A stretch of DNA of 64,000 bases. It comes from Aquilaria yunnanensis (lineage: Eukaryota > Streptophyta > Magnoliopsida > Malvales > Thymelaeaceae). Under the pieces are notes generated by a model. The model was not told the origin of the DNA. It did not search any database and saw nothing but the letters and a program-made list of their open reading frames with translations. This document shows positions 35,480 to 48,439 of this stretch, piece by piece. The position numbers were made by a program, and so were the translations under genes. The first letter of the stretch is position 1; each line of letters starts with the position of its first letter. Where the stretch lies: contig CM077594.1 in NCBI GenBank assembly GCA_039654915.1, positions 94,192,893-94,256,892 of the forward strand. The letters are read 5' to 3'.

Positions 35480-37585
35480 GTTTACAGAAACTTCATCATC
35501 CTACACCACTGGCCTTCGAGGCTTGTTCTGTCATAAATCCTGGCCAGCCAATAAAGGCATCTCAATCAAGGAGTTGCATGACAATGACCAAATCAATATG
35601 AAAAATTACGATTTGGGTCTCGAAAATCAATTATCGGATAATATTGTTGAAGAGATGGATGCAATGCCAGCCGATGACCTGTTAACATAATCGACATTGA
35701 TGACCTGCCAACCTGATGTAGAGGATACCCAAGGACAATGACAAGGTAAATCCTTGAGGATAACGACTTGGGTTTGAGAGCCTTATGAGCATGTATTTGA
35801 AAGAGAGTCAGTACGACAAATGCAAAACATTGTAGGAAAAAATTGGTGTACAAAAAGAATTCCGACACCAGAACGTAACGGCGCCACATCAAAAATCTGC
35901 ATGCCAATATCCTTCTTAGTGCCAGCATTAGTTTTAGAGGACAAACACAATTTAGGAGCACAGCTGGCAGGTTAGGTATATTTCAATTTAGCCAAAAATA
36001 TTGTAGAAAATGTATGATAAATTGGATGATACTTACCAAAAAATCTTTTTCACAAACTGAAGATGTGCACATAAAATCTTGGATTAAATCACAGTTAAAC
36101 ATTACATTTAGAAAAAGTTTCTAGGAAAATAGCTAGGAAGGAGAGCTTTAAACTATTTGAAGCCAAAAAATCAAATTTGTAAGCATATTTCTCTGTTCTT
36201 AATCATTGTGTGGCATTTACTTTTGACATGTGGACATCACCTGTAAGTTAATTATATTATTGTGTTACTGCTCGTTGGATTGATTCTAATTGGGTCATGC
36301 AAAAACGTATTTTGTCATTTAGGGTAATTGAAATTGATTATATTGGTTATTATATATACAATTACATCTTAGAAACTTTATGTGATTATTATTGTGCTGA
36401 TAAAATTCTATGTCTTTTATTTGATAATGCTTCAAATAATGATGTTGTTGCTTGCCTTTTAAATCAAGCATTGAAACCACCTCTCGAAGGTGCATTCTTT
36501 CATGTTAGATGCATGTGTTACATTTTAAACCTTTGTATTCAAAAGAGTTTAAAAATTCTCTAAAATGAAATTGTGGCTATTCAAAATTTATTGTTGTTTT
36601 TTAAATCAAGACCCATTGTATTTCATGAATTCAAATGGTTTTGTTTTGAAAATCAAAAGCCATTTTCTTGAAAACGGTTTAAATTGGATTGCTTAACCTG
36701 CTGGAACTTTACCTATTTGATGTTGCAAGATGCATATTTGTATGCAAATTTGTTGATACATTTCATAAACATGAAGATGGGTTGTGAATTCATTATGAGT
36801 AAAGTTTGGGAAAGATGTTCGAAATCTAGTGAATTGCTTAATTTTTTTTATGAGGTAACTAAATATTTCTTCAGTGTTTACTTCCCAAACTATTCATCAA
36901 GTTTTGCTTTATTTAATGAATATAACATGTGCTTTACATCAGTTTAAAGATGATGAATTTTTTTTATATCGACAATCGAAGCCATGCATGCTAATGACTT
37001 CAGTATTTCGAAAACATTCCCCATTTCTTTTTAGTTCCTCTTTTGTTGGATCCATATGTGAAAATGATGGACACGATCATATTGCTTGAAGGCATTTATC
37101 ATACTTATTTAGACATGTCCTATATAAATTTTTTGGCCATGTCTGCTACCACTTTCAAGTTATTGTATTCTTTGTACAAGTTATATTGTGAGAGACATTC
37201 AGATAAGGTAAAATTTAATACTTCTCAAAACGAGCATCCTAGGAGATCAATCTTATTATGATTTAACCCGGCCCTCTAAATGCTCAAACATCCTTGACCG
37301 ATGACTTTGAGTTTAGCTGAGATCAATGATTGCCTCAACACATCATTCAAGCTAAGCGATGTTGACATATTGGAGTGGTGGAAACAAAAGATATCATGGT
37401 CTCCGATATTGTTAATAATCACATAATAGATTTTTGTTGTTTCAGTCTCTACTGTGGCATTTGAGGTAGCGTTTGTTACCACTATGAAATTTAGTGAACT
37501 TAAGTCCCAAGCACTACATGTCCTGTAGGCCAAGCAGAACATGCTCACTATACTTATACAAGTGAGCCTATTGGTCTTTATGCAT
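35480..37585 (+). pseudogene. hAT-family transposase, decayed
   Basis: Frame-shifting fragments preserve the order of a plant hAT transposase. CVAFTFDMWTSPVS (about 36208-36249) is the conserved DMWTS block at the start of the RNase-H-like fold. LFDNASNNDVVACLLNQAL and GAFFHVRCMCYILNLCIQKS (36297-36563) are the NAxNN and HxRCxxHILNL blocks. LLDPYVKMMDTIILLEGIY (37043 on) lies toward the C terminus. DILEWWKQK and VSVSTVAFEVAFVT (37350-37470) correspond to the hATC dimerisation region (WWK and VxSTVASE-type motifs). Multiple stops make it inactive. An N-terminal BED zinc finger is not visible. Confidence 0.85.
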
Positions 37586-37599
37586 GGATGTATATATTG

Positions 37600-39895
37600 G
37601 TCCAACCATCACACTCATATTCACATAAAGACTCGTTTGGCAACATAGATGATAATCAATATCTCATCTCATGTCAATATGGCATCCATGGAAAATTCCA
37701 TGCACATGCACAATTACATGCACACTTGGTGCACTTGGTACCCATTCATATGTCTAAACTTTCATATCGTATCTAACTCAAATTCTATCCGTGTCCTCCT
37801 ATTCCCTAAAGGTTTTAAACCATTTAATACAATTAAAAACTCATAGAGAAATAGGTTTGAGACATTAAAATCCATCTAAGTTTTCAGTTATGGATTTTAC
37901 ACTTAACCAGGTAGAATTGACCATATGAACAGTACATAGCAAAATCAGCCAACTTTGACGGGCCATAACTCTAGCTACACAGCACCAAATCTAGTGATTC
38001 AAAAGCCAAATTTTTCATGTGTCAACATTTCATAGCCAAAATCATTATGTATAGTAAGTTATGGCAGTTGGAGTACAGGGAACTGAATTTGAGTAACTAA
38101 ATATGCCTATACAAAATTTTATAAAATTCATACACTTCATTTCCAGGTTTAAAACCAACATGGGCAATTCCATACATATCTTAGACACATGGGGAAACCA
38201 CTCCCTTGAATTTTAAGTGGTTCTACAAGCATTATATGCCATACTTTTCAAAACAACCCATAAGCATCATGTGGATAGAATTTCACAAACATTTCCAACT
38301 ACACTTCATTCATCCACATATTATTCACACACTATACATACCGCATACCTAGTTTTTTACATTAAATTATGCAATACATACATGCTATAACTTAGTTGAT
38401 ACATATACTATGCCTCTTGGAGGGCTTCAAAAGCACTAAGCACTCCAGAAACTTAGAGGGACCAGCTGTTGCATAAGACAAAATGTACCATTACTAAAAA
38501 TAGCTATTGTACTCTAAAAATCATGAAACTTTTCAGTTTACAACTACACATATTAAAGTTAATGTAACTGAAATTTCACAGAGAAATTCAAACCACAGCT
38601 ATTAATTTGAATACTCTTTTTCAGGTGCTCTTAAAAATGGATAGAAATGGGGTAAATTTCTTTGAAAAAACTTAGTATGGGCTTATCATTAGACACTTGA
38701 ATCTCCAGCTATAAGCCTGAAATCTAAATACATTAAACCAAAAAAACATAGCTCATATACACAGGTATAGCCATCCAAATGCAAAAACAAACACAGTAAA
38801 AAACAAATATAATGCTGGCAGCAACACCACATTAGGGTTAGTCTATAATTATTCAAATAAATATTAAGAACTCACTATAGCAGCACTCCTCAAGCTATTG
38901 GTTAGTATTAGAAGGTCATTATTTCTTAGTTAGTACTAACTTGGACTCTAGAAACCTTTATTTGAATTGCCATCAGTATACAAGATAACAATAAGGCTGA
39001 AACTTTGTCTTGCATGTCCTCCTTAACCTAAAACTTAGTTCATAGAGATTTTTGCTTTTCCAAGCTTAGTGTTAACTTCATGGATATTTGAAAATACAGT
39101 AAACAAACCAAAAAGCTTGATAAGACCCTTACTTTGGCTGTAAAGGCGGAAAAATCTACCTAAAGCTCAATAAACCCGAAAACTAGTGTTTTTCTCTCAC
39201 TTGATGTATCCGGTTGCATTCTCTTGCTTTCTCTTCAAAGCTTGAGCTATGGTGGCTATGAAGGACTGTGGAGGAGTTCAAGGAAATGTTTGGGGCTGCT
39301 GGAGGCCAAAAATAAGGGGATAGTAAAGGAAATGAAGTTTTTTTTTTCCTTTTTATCTTTCTTTTTTACTTAAGTCAAAACTATCTTATGGCATATTTGA
39401 AATTTTTTCAACTTCAAGCCCACAATTAGGCATGTTTTGGGCGGCCATTACAAGGGTGGAAAATGATATTTTTTACCACCTTTAACCTTGCCAATGGTCA
39501 TTATAATCTTTAGAAAAAATGGCGGACATTTGGGTCCTTAGTTGGCATTTTACCACAAATGATGAACTTTGCCTCCTTGAGCACTTTGGTCCCCAATAAT
39601 ATCTTTAATTCCATCCATGTCCTTTCTTAATAATACCATCCATGTACCTCCATAAGCCATCTTTAGAAATTTGTGTAAATTAAATACCCAACCTTTGTAA
39701 CATTATAATTTAGTCTATAGGTTACTTGAAAAACAAGTTTTACATTAAGGCTTTCTTAAGAACCAAACTATCACTGTATGTGCCACTTAATGGAGTCTGT
39801 ATTAAATACTTTACACTTCATAATTCATACACCATGGTGAAAACTAAAGCATATAAGTTTAGGTCATTATGTTGTAATTTTCTCATCTTGTGAAA
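37600..39895. mobile_element. Unidentified insertion near the hAT 3' end, LTR-like
   Basis: About 2.3 kb of AT-rich, non-coding DNA separates the hAT dimerisation region from the hAT terminal region (about 39900-40434). It is probably another LTR insertion: a candidate right boundary is AATAGTAACA followed by GCATA near 39900. I could not find a matching left boundary or target duplication, so both ends are approximate. Confidence 0.4.
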
Positions 39896-40476
39896 TAGTA
39901 ACAGCATATAGTGTAGGAGAACGGGTAATATCGAAGAAATGATCAAAGTTGATGTCGAATACAGTGGAAGTATGAGTATGCAACTAAGATTGGGGCCTTG
40001 TAGCGCTCCGAAAGGAAGACCAAAAGAGCTCCAGTGATGAGGTAGTATCCGATGATAAGACTTGAATTTTTTTTCTTACATTTAGTTTGTATTTGATCTG
40101 ACTATGTTGTTAAGCACATATTATAAGTTTTAATTTTCGGTAATTTTTGGAACATTTCGCTATTTCAATATATATGGCCTGTTCCAGTTATTTGTAAGTG
40201 GCGTTTGGCTTTTTTACTTAATAAAAATTACACTAAATGTGGTGTTTTTATTTTAAAATAAATAGTAAATAGAAAATTAAGTCATTTATTTTATTAAAAA
40301 AACTCAAAAAAGCCCGAAACCCGTTCAGGACTGACCCAGGATCGGATTATTTGGAATCGGTCCATGCCCGATCTTCCCAGACTCAGACCTAGGCCCGGCC
40401 AGCCCCAGGTTGGGTCAACCCGTGGCCCATCATTGGTTATAGCACATTAGTTTAATCACACTTCGATTTTTCAAAC

Positions 40477-41604
40477 GGCCTAAATGCACCTGTGGTCCCT
40501 TAAGTTTGGTGACTTGCACGAGTTGGTTCTTAAAGTATGGCTCATTGCGACATAATCTTCCAAGTTTGATAAATGTTACGACTTAGTCCTTAATTGGATG
40601 CCAAGATGGATGCATTATCATTGTGACTTAATCCTCCAAGTTTGATAAATGTTACGACTTAGTCCCTAATTGGATGCCAAGATGGATGCATTACTTAGCC
40701 CACTCGGACAAGGCGGGAGGAAATGGGTTAGAATGTGAGTTACTAGAAACCATGGAACTTGAAATTTTTCCTTTGAGGCCGAATGCTCCCGAAGCTCTCC
40801 TGGCTCCACCATTCTCTAAAATCATTAACGCATGACTCCATTTTGTAGTATTTAGGTGGCACAACAATAGCCCAATGGTTTTGAGTCTCAATTTTGCATG
40901 GTTTGTTTTAATCATGATTCGAATCAAATTTGATTTTTGAAAGTTGCTTATGAATCTTAATTTTAATTTTTGAAATTAAGTCTTGTGTGTGTGAAATTGA
41001 TAAAGGAGAATGGTTCCTTGGTGTTCACCGATCCTTGGAGAGTGAAACCCCTATCTTTCCAATCACCAATTGATGAAGTATGTGCACCAAGGTAGTCATG
41101 GCAGTCGCGATTCTTAGAAGATGAGTTGCTAGCAGCAGGGCGAGGAAGGCTGCGATTCTTGGAGATGAGTTGTTGGCAACAGGGTAAGGAAAACTATGAT
41201 CCTTGGAGACGAGCTGCTGCAGCGTCTCAAAGATGGAGAGAGAAGGTAGGATGAACACCCGATGGCTAGGGGTGAAGGAGGAGAAGATACTGAAGTTGGA
41301 CTCGATGAAGCAGCGGCTGACGATGAAAGGATTTCATGGAGAAGAGGTCGCCGGAGAGGCATATGGCCGGATTTGACTGGAAGATCGCTGGCAGATGGGG
41401 GTGAGTGAAAAAGGCCCTAACAGCATCATAGTCACATGACATCCTGTGCCGTTTTGGGGACTAAGTCGCACACACTTTCAAACTTTCAGGACTAAGTCTC
41501 ATATGCATCTAACTTGGAGGACTAAGTTGCTATGAGCCAATATTTAAAGACTAGCTCGTTCGAGTTACCAGACTTAATTAAGGGACCATAGGCGCATTTA
41601 GGCC
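40477..41604. mobile_element. MULE with about 130-bp inverted repeats
   Basis: The left end GGCCTAAATGCACCTGTGGT and the reverse complement of the right end GGCCTAAATGCGCCTATGGT start long imperfect inverted repeats that share CCCTTAA, GGCTCAT and ACTTAGTCC blocks. The flanks TTTTCAAAC (40468-40476) and TTTTCAAAT (41605-41613) are a 9-bp target duplication with one mismatch. The interior (about 40980-41400) is less AT-rich, with Ser-rich open frames on the minus strand that show no known domain. The element inserted 42 bp from the right end of the hAT. Confidence 0.85.
40561..40712 (+). repeat. 76-bp tandem duplication in the left arm of the MULE
   Basis: CAAGTTTGATAAATGTTACG starts at 40561 and again at 40637, and the copies continue together to GATGGATGCATTA. 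One arm of the MULE was extended by an internal duplication absent from the other arm. Confidence 0.8.
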
Positions 41605-42138
41605 TTTTCAAATTGGTTTGTACAAAACAACTAAGTCAACCTCACCGAGTCAAGAATCATAAAAAAACAAAGAGAAGAGATGACCCGCCTGGTCTCAAGC
41701 AGCCGGCCTTTACAAGTCGCGATAAACTTTCCAGTCCAACTCCAGCAGACAAACACCCACGATCATCATTTTGCTTTTGTACACAGTAAATTAAAGATTA
41801 TATATGTGGATTTTGGATAACAACTCAGCATTATATTTGTTAACTTGAGAAGTTTAATTTCGTAGTCTTAAAGGTTTACCCGTTTAGGTGAGGTTACAGA
41901 TAATTTTCTTGGTAAATTGCACCAATTTCTTCTTAACATAGATTTTGTGCGTAAAATTGTCTTTAAAATAAGAAATATAACAAATTTGTTCCTGAAGTAA
42001 CCACGCATTACCTGATCGCTCTTCCATATGCAAATTTCTTAGGTGTCCAACTGTTAAATGTAAATAGTTAAAAAATAAAAAATTGAATGCAATTTTTTTA
42101 CAAACACTATTTACTTACTAAATTTTTTTAAAAAATCT

Positions 42139-42140
<2 letters not shown>

Positions 42141-42196
<56 letters not shown>
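42141..42196. repeat. (GA)28 microsatellite
   Basis: An uninterrupted GA dinucleotide tract of 56 bp. The leucine/serine-rich open frame on the opposite strand is a by-product. Confidence 0.97.
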
Positions 42197-42198
<2 letters not shown>

Positions 42199-43564
42199 CA
42201 GCTGTCTAGATGATAATAGAAAATGTTGTCGATCACTTGTTGGCCAATTAACACAATTCTGATCACTATTTCTTACTATTAGTGAAGGTTTAAATCCTGA
42301 CTTTTGTATGTGATTTCTCCTTGTTGCTACCAAAGATGGGGTTAAATAAGGTTACGGGGGAAGTTAAGAGGTGTTGAGATGTGTGTCTTGTCCCCTGATA
42401 TTTTTTTTGATTATATATAAGATGTATATTTATGAAATATTTTAGAAAATTAAATACTAAAAAATTTATATAACAATATATATAGTAAAGAAAGTAAAAA
42501 AAAAAAATACCGACTATAAAATTTTACCAGTATTAATGTATTAGCCTCAATTATTCACTTGTAGTTGAAAATCCAATTAGTTTTTAGATTTTCTAATTGC
42601 CAAATTGGAATTGGCTTAATTATGATGTAAGGAAAAGATAAACATTGACTCACATTTAACAAGCTACATAATTGCCTCTTTTTTTTTTTGTGACATAAGA
42701 AATCAAGATAGAAAGATCACACAAAATAATGAGAAAATGAAGAGCATGCGACAACAAAGTCACGAAGCACCAAGTAGTAATTTTGGATATTAAAAATGAA
42801 TCAACTACCAACATTTTTCCTATATGTTTTTATATAGTACTATTTATTTCAAGCTTTCATTAGTTACTTTTTACATAAAAAAGTTATATGTGATATTTCT
42901 ATCTCCATTATCTGTGCTGCCACCGCGCAATTTTCTTTAGTTACTTTTTAAGTTTTTTATTTCATTATATTTTTATTTTTTATTATTGACTCTAGTAGAT
43001 TTCATGCTAAAATAACTATATGACTATGGACATTAAAATTAGTAAGTTAAACATATTTAGTTGTGGGCCAAAATTATAATTTTAATATATTTTTTCCTAT
43101 AACTTGAATAAATTTATATATATAAATTTTATATTAAAATTTTTTAAATCCTGCCTCTGCCAATCTAAAATCCTGCCCCCTGCCCCTAAATAAAGCATGA
43201 TGGAATCTAGGGTAGACTAATTAATAAGATTTCTCTAATTACTCTCTCTTACAATATAATTCTGAGCACCCAAAAATGAAAATAAAAAATGTTTGATTGG
43301 TGGGTGAGAACAAAACCTATTTCAGTGAGCTAATAGACACACACATGACCATTAAGAAAATGGGATTTTGGATTCAACTCCCCACGTCTTGCGCCTAAAG
43401 CATACGTTCATTTCATTATGTGATTGGAAAATTTTTCAACAACACATGCTTTATAAAAAAATTTGTAATTCTTATAGTCATATAATCTTTTTATTTTATA
43501 GTGCATCATATGTCAATACAAATCAGCCAAATTAGTCATAGTGGAGAGGGTTCGTATATTATTA

Positions 43565-43995
43565 TACTTCTTCCGTTTAAAAAATAATGAACAATATTTT
43601 TGTTTTTAAGCTATCTGATAAAGGGAACATTCTAAAAAAGGAAACCGGTTAATATCCAATTTACCTTCTTAACCTTATTAACCTTATTTAAACTCTTACA
43701 ATACAAAATCTTAAAAGGAATATTCTTTTTAGTCCTTATTTAAACTTCTAGTGTACAAAACCTAAAATCATTTTTTTAAAGAAATCAATTTAATGAAAAA
43801 AATGAAAAGAATAACATAAATTATATGTATTCATATGCTAATGAACTACTTTCTATTGACTATAGTATTTGTTATGGGGAGCTGATTTTTTTTCAAAATT
43901 GATTTATTTCGTAATATCATGATGAAAAATATTAACATATGATATAGTTGCGCTTGATGTGTTAGCTCTTAAAATATAATTGGAGTAGTATTACT
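43565..43995. mobile_element. Stowaway-like MITE
   Basis: The left end reads TACTTCTTCCGTTTAAAAAA and the reverse complement of the right end reads TACTACTCCAATTATATTTT. The interior shares words with the nested MITE at 48.6 kb (TTTACCTT, CTTATTTAAACT). The type is inferred from the T(A)CT-C-TCCG start. Confidence 0.4.
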
Positions 43996-44880
43996 CTTTA
44001 AATTCAATCTATAAAATCACTATATCTTGTTCACCTGTTTGTACAACAAAATAGACTACGATTTGAAGAAAGCAATATATCTTACCTTAATGCTGTATTA
44101 ACTAATAAGGACCTGCTTATATATAATTAAGTCACCTAGTACTATCATTTGTGCGAAATTAACCAAAAAAACTGAAAAGGGACATAAATAGTTATTTAAC
44201 AACCCGAAAGATAAAAGTAAATGATTCCGGGAAGAAGTAAATTTATGAGTTACAGTATGATAGATTTTTAAAAATTTTAAAAAAAAGATTAGTTAAATTT
44301 TGTACCTTCAATATAAAATGTAGGGAAAAAAACTCAATGATAATTACTCTGATATTTTTGTGACATCACGTCATGAGCCCGGTAGCTCACACTTATTTAT
44401 GAGGTCCAATGTTGGACAAAGGCAACGGCAGTTGAATTCAATTGCGTAGACGAATAGGTTCAAACGGCAAGCAAAGTGCGTTTACCGACGCTTGGCTTTT
44501 TCGGGTTACGTCCACTTGTTCTTTGACTGAAAAAGCTAATCCACCACATGTGCAATTCACATGTTGAAATTCTAATATGCCAAAAGACGGCAAATTAATT
44601 TTTTTATCTAAACTATTTCGGATTAATTGAATGCTTGCGCCCTAACTTTTAATTATTTTTTCTATTCAAACCTTAATTTCAATTTTATTCGTAGCATATT
44701 CTGAAATTTATTAAAATATTTCTTTTTTTTTTTTAATTCTTTTTCAGATTGAAGTCCTTATTCTAAATGCAAAATGCCACACAAGCATAGATTGTGGGGG
44801 AAAAAGTTAGTTTGAACTCTTAAAAACTTTTTTCTTTGCCGAAGAAACCTTAAAACTTTTACATGTAACGATCTGATCAC

Positions 44881-46080
44881 CGTCTTTACATCTGCCACAC
44901 TCTTATACTCCTACAGGCTACAGCCACCACCCATTCACCATTCCGGGACCCTCCAACCTCCCCATTCTTGGCCATTCTCGGCCTTCTTCTCCAACCACAT
45001 TGTGGCCATTTGACCCGCTCAGCTATCAGAAAGTTTTTTTCACCCAAATTATAAAATTAATTCGATTCGTTATCAGCCTCCTTCCAAACAACAATCAGGA
45101 CCAAATGTATCAGCTCCATGCTCTCCGTGAAATGGTCCTTGGCCCAGTTATTGCTAGCCCCATTCTAGCTGAAGATGAGGTACGAGCCTACATGTCTCCC
45201 AATCCATCAACACCACCTAAGATATGAACCTCTATCTCTTGAAATCCAATCCAGATGCCACTTTGGCTTCTTGCTGATGAGCAATCATAGTAAGAAGAGA
45301 AAAGGTTGAAGGTAGCCACATGGAGGACACCGTCATTTTGGCATATGGATTTCATGGATGAGGCTAAATTGCTGAAGAAGAAAATGAAGCCACGGACCAA
45401 CGTTGCAAGCTCTTCAAGAAGCAAAGAAGAGACTGAGAAAGGCGGCCTGGACCTTTGCCTTTCTCTCTAGTCAACGTTGGTCACTTTGTGGCTTGCTGGA
45501 ATTTGAACTATTAACCATTGGTTGAAGTCCACAATCATCAGTCAGTACACATGATCATTAGTTTATTCAATCTTCTAATCTTTATGAACCATTTTAATTT
45601 CTTCTATAATCTTAGTCATGAAAAATAATCTTATGTAATCTCCATCCTTTCTCCCCCAAAACAAACTGAGCAATCTAAATTTATAAAACACTCATACAAT
45701 TCATTTCTTGTTCGAATTAGTTTCGAGTCTCTTGAAGCCGTGGAGGAGCTGAAAAAGCAACCCATTGGTGATGGTTGGTGGAGATGGAGCTGTGAGAAAG
45801 AAATGGAATGGATCCTAGGATTTTTTTTTCTTCCAAAAATATGTTGCAAGGAATAGAATCAAACAGCCATGATGATGTATGGGGACGGAGGCCAAGAATG
45901 GACGATAATAGAGGGTTAGGAGTGTGATGGATGTGAACATGGTGGTTGAACCCTATGTTGACTTGGCATTTTCCGTTTAACATAATAACTTCCATCCACA
46001 AAAGGATCAAAATGCAACATTTTAATGAGTATTAGGAACACGCTATGAGATTGGGGTTAGAATAGAAATAATTATTAATG
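44881..46080. other. Higher-GC stretch with short open frames, no gene supported
   Basis: Around 44930-45230 the sequence is less AT-rich and an open frame gives IPGPSNLPILGHS and, further on, [20 protein letters not shown]. The first phrase recalls the proline-rich N-terminal hinge of cytochromes P450, but nothing downstream supports a P450. Minus-strand frames at 45188-46010 have no domain. It may be a decayed gene fragment of unknown origin. Confidence 0.3.
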
Positions 46081-46485
46081 GTTAAGGTACAAACGTGTAA
46101 TAACCCAAACTATTTCATCAACTAAGCACGTGGTTTATCTTAATTAGAAGAAAAAACAAAACACTCTCTCCTCTTTATTGTCATAGCAATTCGTCTTTTA
46201 TATATACTATCCGTGAAATTATTTATTTTATATTTTATGCGTCAAATATAGTTCACGCACGACGCACACCTTTGTCAACTAAGGTACGTAATAATTAACT
46301 ACCATGAGATGCCCTAAATTGACTTAGGCTTATTTTTGCACTTTTAAAGCATCTCATTCAAGGCATTTTCAACATGTAAGTGCTATTTATGTTACACATC
46401 GATATTATGCTCAGTTCTTACGGTATCAAATTTGGATGATTTCTTTCGGAACATATAACCATTCCTCATTAACACTTTTTTTTGT

Positions 46486-46512
46486 GGGGGGGGGGGGGGG
46501 GGGGGGGGGGGG
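46486..46512 (+). repeat. G27 homopolymer
   Basis: Twenty-seven consecutive G on the given strand, in otherwise AT-rich intergenic DNA. It could be a genuine G-tract capable of quadruplex formation, or an assembly or sequencing artefact. Confidence 0.95.
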
Positions 46513-47835
46513 TTGGGTTGCGCTTCCAAATGGTTAAATTTGGATGCTCTTTCTTTTTTCGTTAACCAGAATCATTTGAAATTTGAGTTTCAAGGAAAGA
46601 GAAGAAAGGGCAGGCTCAAACGCAGGCTCGGGGTGAAAAGAGTTGGTGTCCCAACGCATTTGCATGGATGGATCCATATATACTATTACGGGGTTCATGG
46701 ACCCACTAATTTTTTTTTCTAAATTTAATTTATTTAGAAAATATTAAAAAAAATTAGATGGACCTAATTGAAAGTTATCAAATAATTCCATTAATTTAAG
46801 GAAATTATAAAAATATAATAGAAAACTGAATAATTAAAATTATTTTTTTATAAATACATTAAAATTTCATGCTTTCTTTTATAAGTAGATTATATATAAA
46901 AAATTAATTATATGTGAGCCCCATACAAAAAATTTTCTAGATCCGTCCAGTGCATTTGTCACTTTACCGCAAACACCCAGCTGTATATCAGATTTTAGCA
47001 TAGGCCAACACTACAACACTTCATGAAGTCTAGGATCAATCATGCATCATTTCATAGTTTAAGGATGAAAGTGCAGTGTGAGACAGAGTTCGGTGACTTT
47101 TCACGTCATTTACCGGCTAACTAGCTAAGTAAATTGTACTATATCGATCTGCAAAGACTATTGTTCTCTTATCTAAGAATATAAATGAGCATTACCTAAG
47201 GAAGGAAGAACTCATTTCCACTTTATCTTACAGCTGTCTGTTTAGAGCATTTTCATAGAAGAAAATAAATGAGTAACAGTTTCAAGAAAACATATAGACA
47301 TCCCCACCTCCTTGAGTTTATTAACAGTAAAAGACACTTCTCAGATGGCAGGGTTAGGGTTTAAGTGATATTGTATTTTTAAAAAAAAAATCAGGTAATC
47401 ATAAAGAGTCAAATTACAGTTCAAATCTATTAAGTTTTGTGAGACAGACACTTTACTACCTAATTTTTATTGTGGTTGATCCTCATAAGCTGTACAACAT
47501 GCAGTGGACTAAAGCATCAATCTGGAACTCGATTAAATTATTTTAATTGGTTTTTTTTTTTAAAAAAAAAAAGTGGAGATGATTGATTAACATTTCTCCA
47601 TTCAATAAAATGCAGCCAGCTAAGATTTCCGAAGAGATTTTAGTAAGTTATTTGGTGCATTTACCATTTGGCAGTTACCAATTATTTTCAAAAAGCATGG
47701 TTAGGTTTTTGTCCTTTTTCACGCGCGGTGTTAACTGGCAAATTACACGACAAACAACGATATTTTATCCACTTGGACTTGGGTGAATAGAAGCGGCATA
47801 TAAAAAATTATAATTAAGACCAGGTAGTTTAGCTG
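46513..47835. other. Intergenic DNA, no gene seen
   Basis: Open frames at 46513-46722 and 47583-47786 have no recognisable domain. The remainder is AT-rich. Confidence 0.4.
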
Positions 47836-47837
47836 TA

Positions 47838-48290
47838 GAAAAGCTAATTTGCACAGTTGGTTACCAAACTATATCCTCTATTGCAAAATGACCTTTGACT
47901 AGCCCTTGGTGTACGAGTGCCAACTAATTAGTATTTCTTCTACCTCTTTTGTTATTAAGTGTTCAGTTGGCAAATATAGAAATTTATATTTTACCGTTAC
48001 CGGATATTTGTTCCAAAACAATATTAGCGAAAATAATTCTTGTTGAAAATGATTTCATATAACAAGGTGCCATCATCATTTTAGATATTGGTGAAATAAA
48101 AAATCAATTATTGTTAACACTCTTTATTCATTTAAATTTGTTTCTATTCATTTTCTTACAGAGTCATATTCTTTTTTAACCATTTAAATCTGTATTCGTG
48201 CAACTGACGGACAGGTCAATGACCATTTTGTAAAATAGGGTATAGTTCAGGGACCAACAATGCAATTTTCCATGTAGAAAATGTTCAATT
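47838..48290. mobile_element. MULE-type MITE
   Basis: The left arm contains AATTTGCACAGTTGGTTACC, then AAACTATATCCTC and GCAAAATGACCTTTGAC. The reverse complement of the right arm contains AAATTGCATTGTTGGTCCCT, then GAACTATACCCT and ACAAAATGGTCATTGAC. These arms of about 75 bp form an imperfect inverted repeat. The target duplication is not resolved and there is no coding sequence. Confidence 0.6.
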
Positions 48291-48439
48291 TTTTTTTTCG
48301 AAAGTAAAGTATTCAAATTTTCTTCATTGAAAGCAATTTGTAGACTATATTTTTAAAATTGTAGAGACCATATCGCTGATGAAATTCGGCTATCTTGTTT
48401 GCTAAAACAAAAAACTTTGTTGGGTTGATTTCAATTTGC

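Larger units (their letters stand above)
32340..40434 (+). mobile_element. hAT transposon, 8.1 kb, with decayed transposase and later insertions
   Basis: Both ends are flanked by the identical 8-bp sequence GGTTATAG (32332-32339 and 40435-40442), the hAT target-duplication length. The left end TTAGAGGTGGGAGTTGGGTC and the reverse complement of the right end, AATGATGGGCCACGGGTTGA, are imperfect inverted repeats of the kind found in hATs. Inside are a hAT transposase remnant in forward orientation (about 35480-37585), a 2.5-kb LTR element near the left end and an unidentified insertion of about 2.3 kb near the right end. Without these the element would be about 3.3 kb, a normal hAT size. Confidence 0.85.
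41614..44880. other. Intergenic DNA, no gene seen
   Basis: AT-rich sequence. It contains a (GA)n microsatellite and a Stowaway-like MITE, listed separately, and otherwise nothing supportable. Confidence 0.5.

Noticed and set aside
44930..45227. Possible cytochrome P450 N terminus (IPGPSNLPILGHS)
   Set aside because: Only the short proline-rich phrase matches. No I-helix, ExxR or heme-binding sequence follows, and the frame shows no other P450 character.
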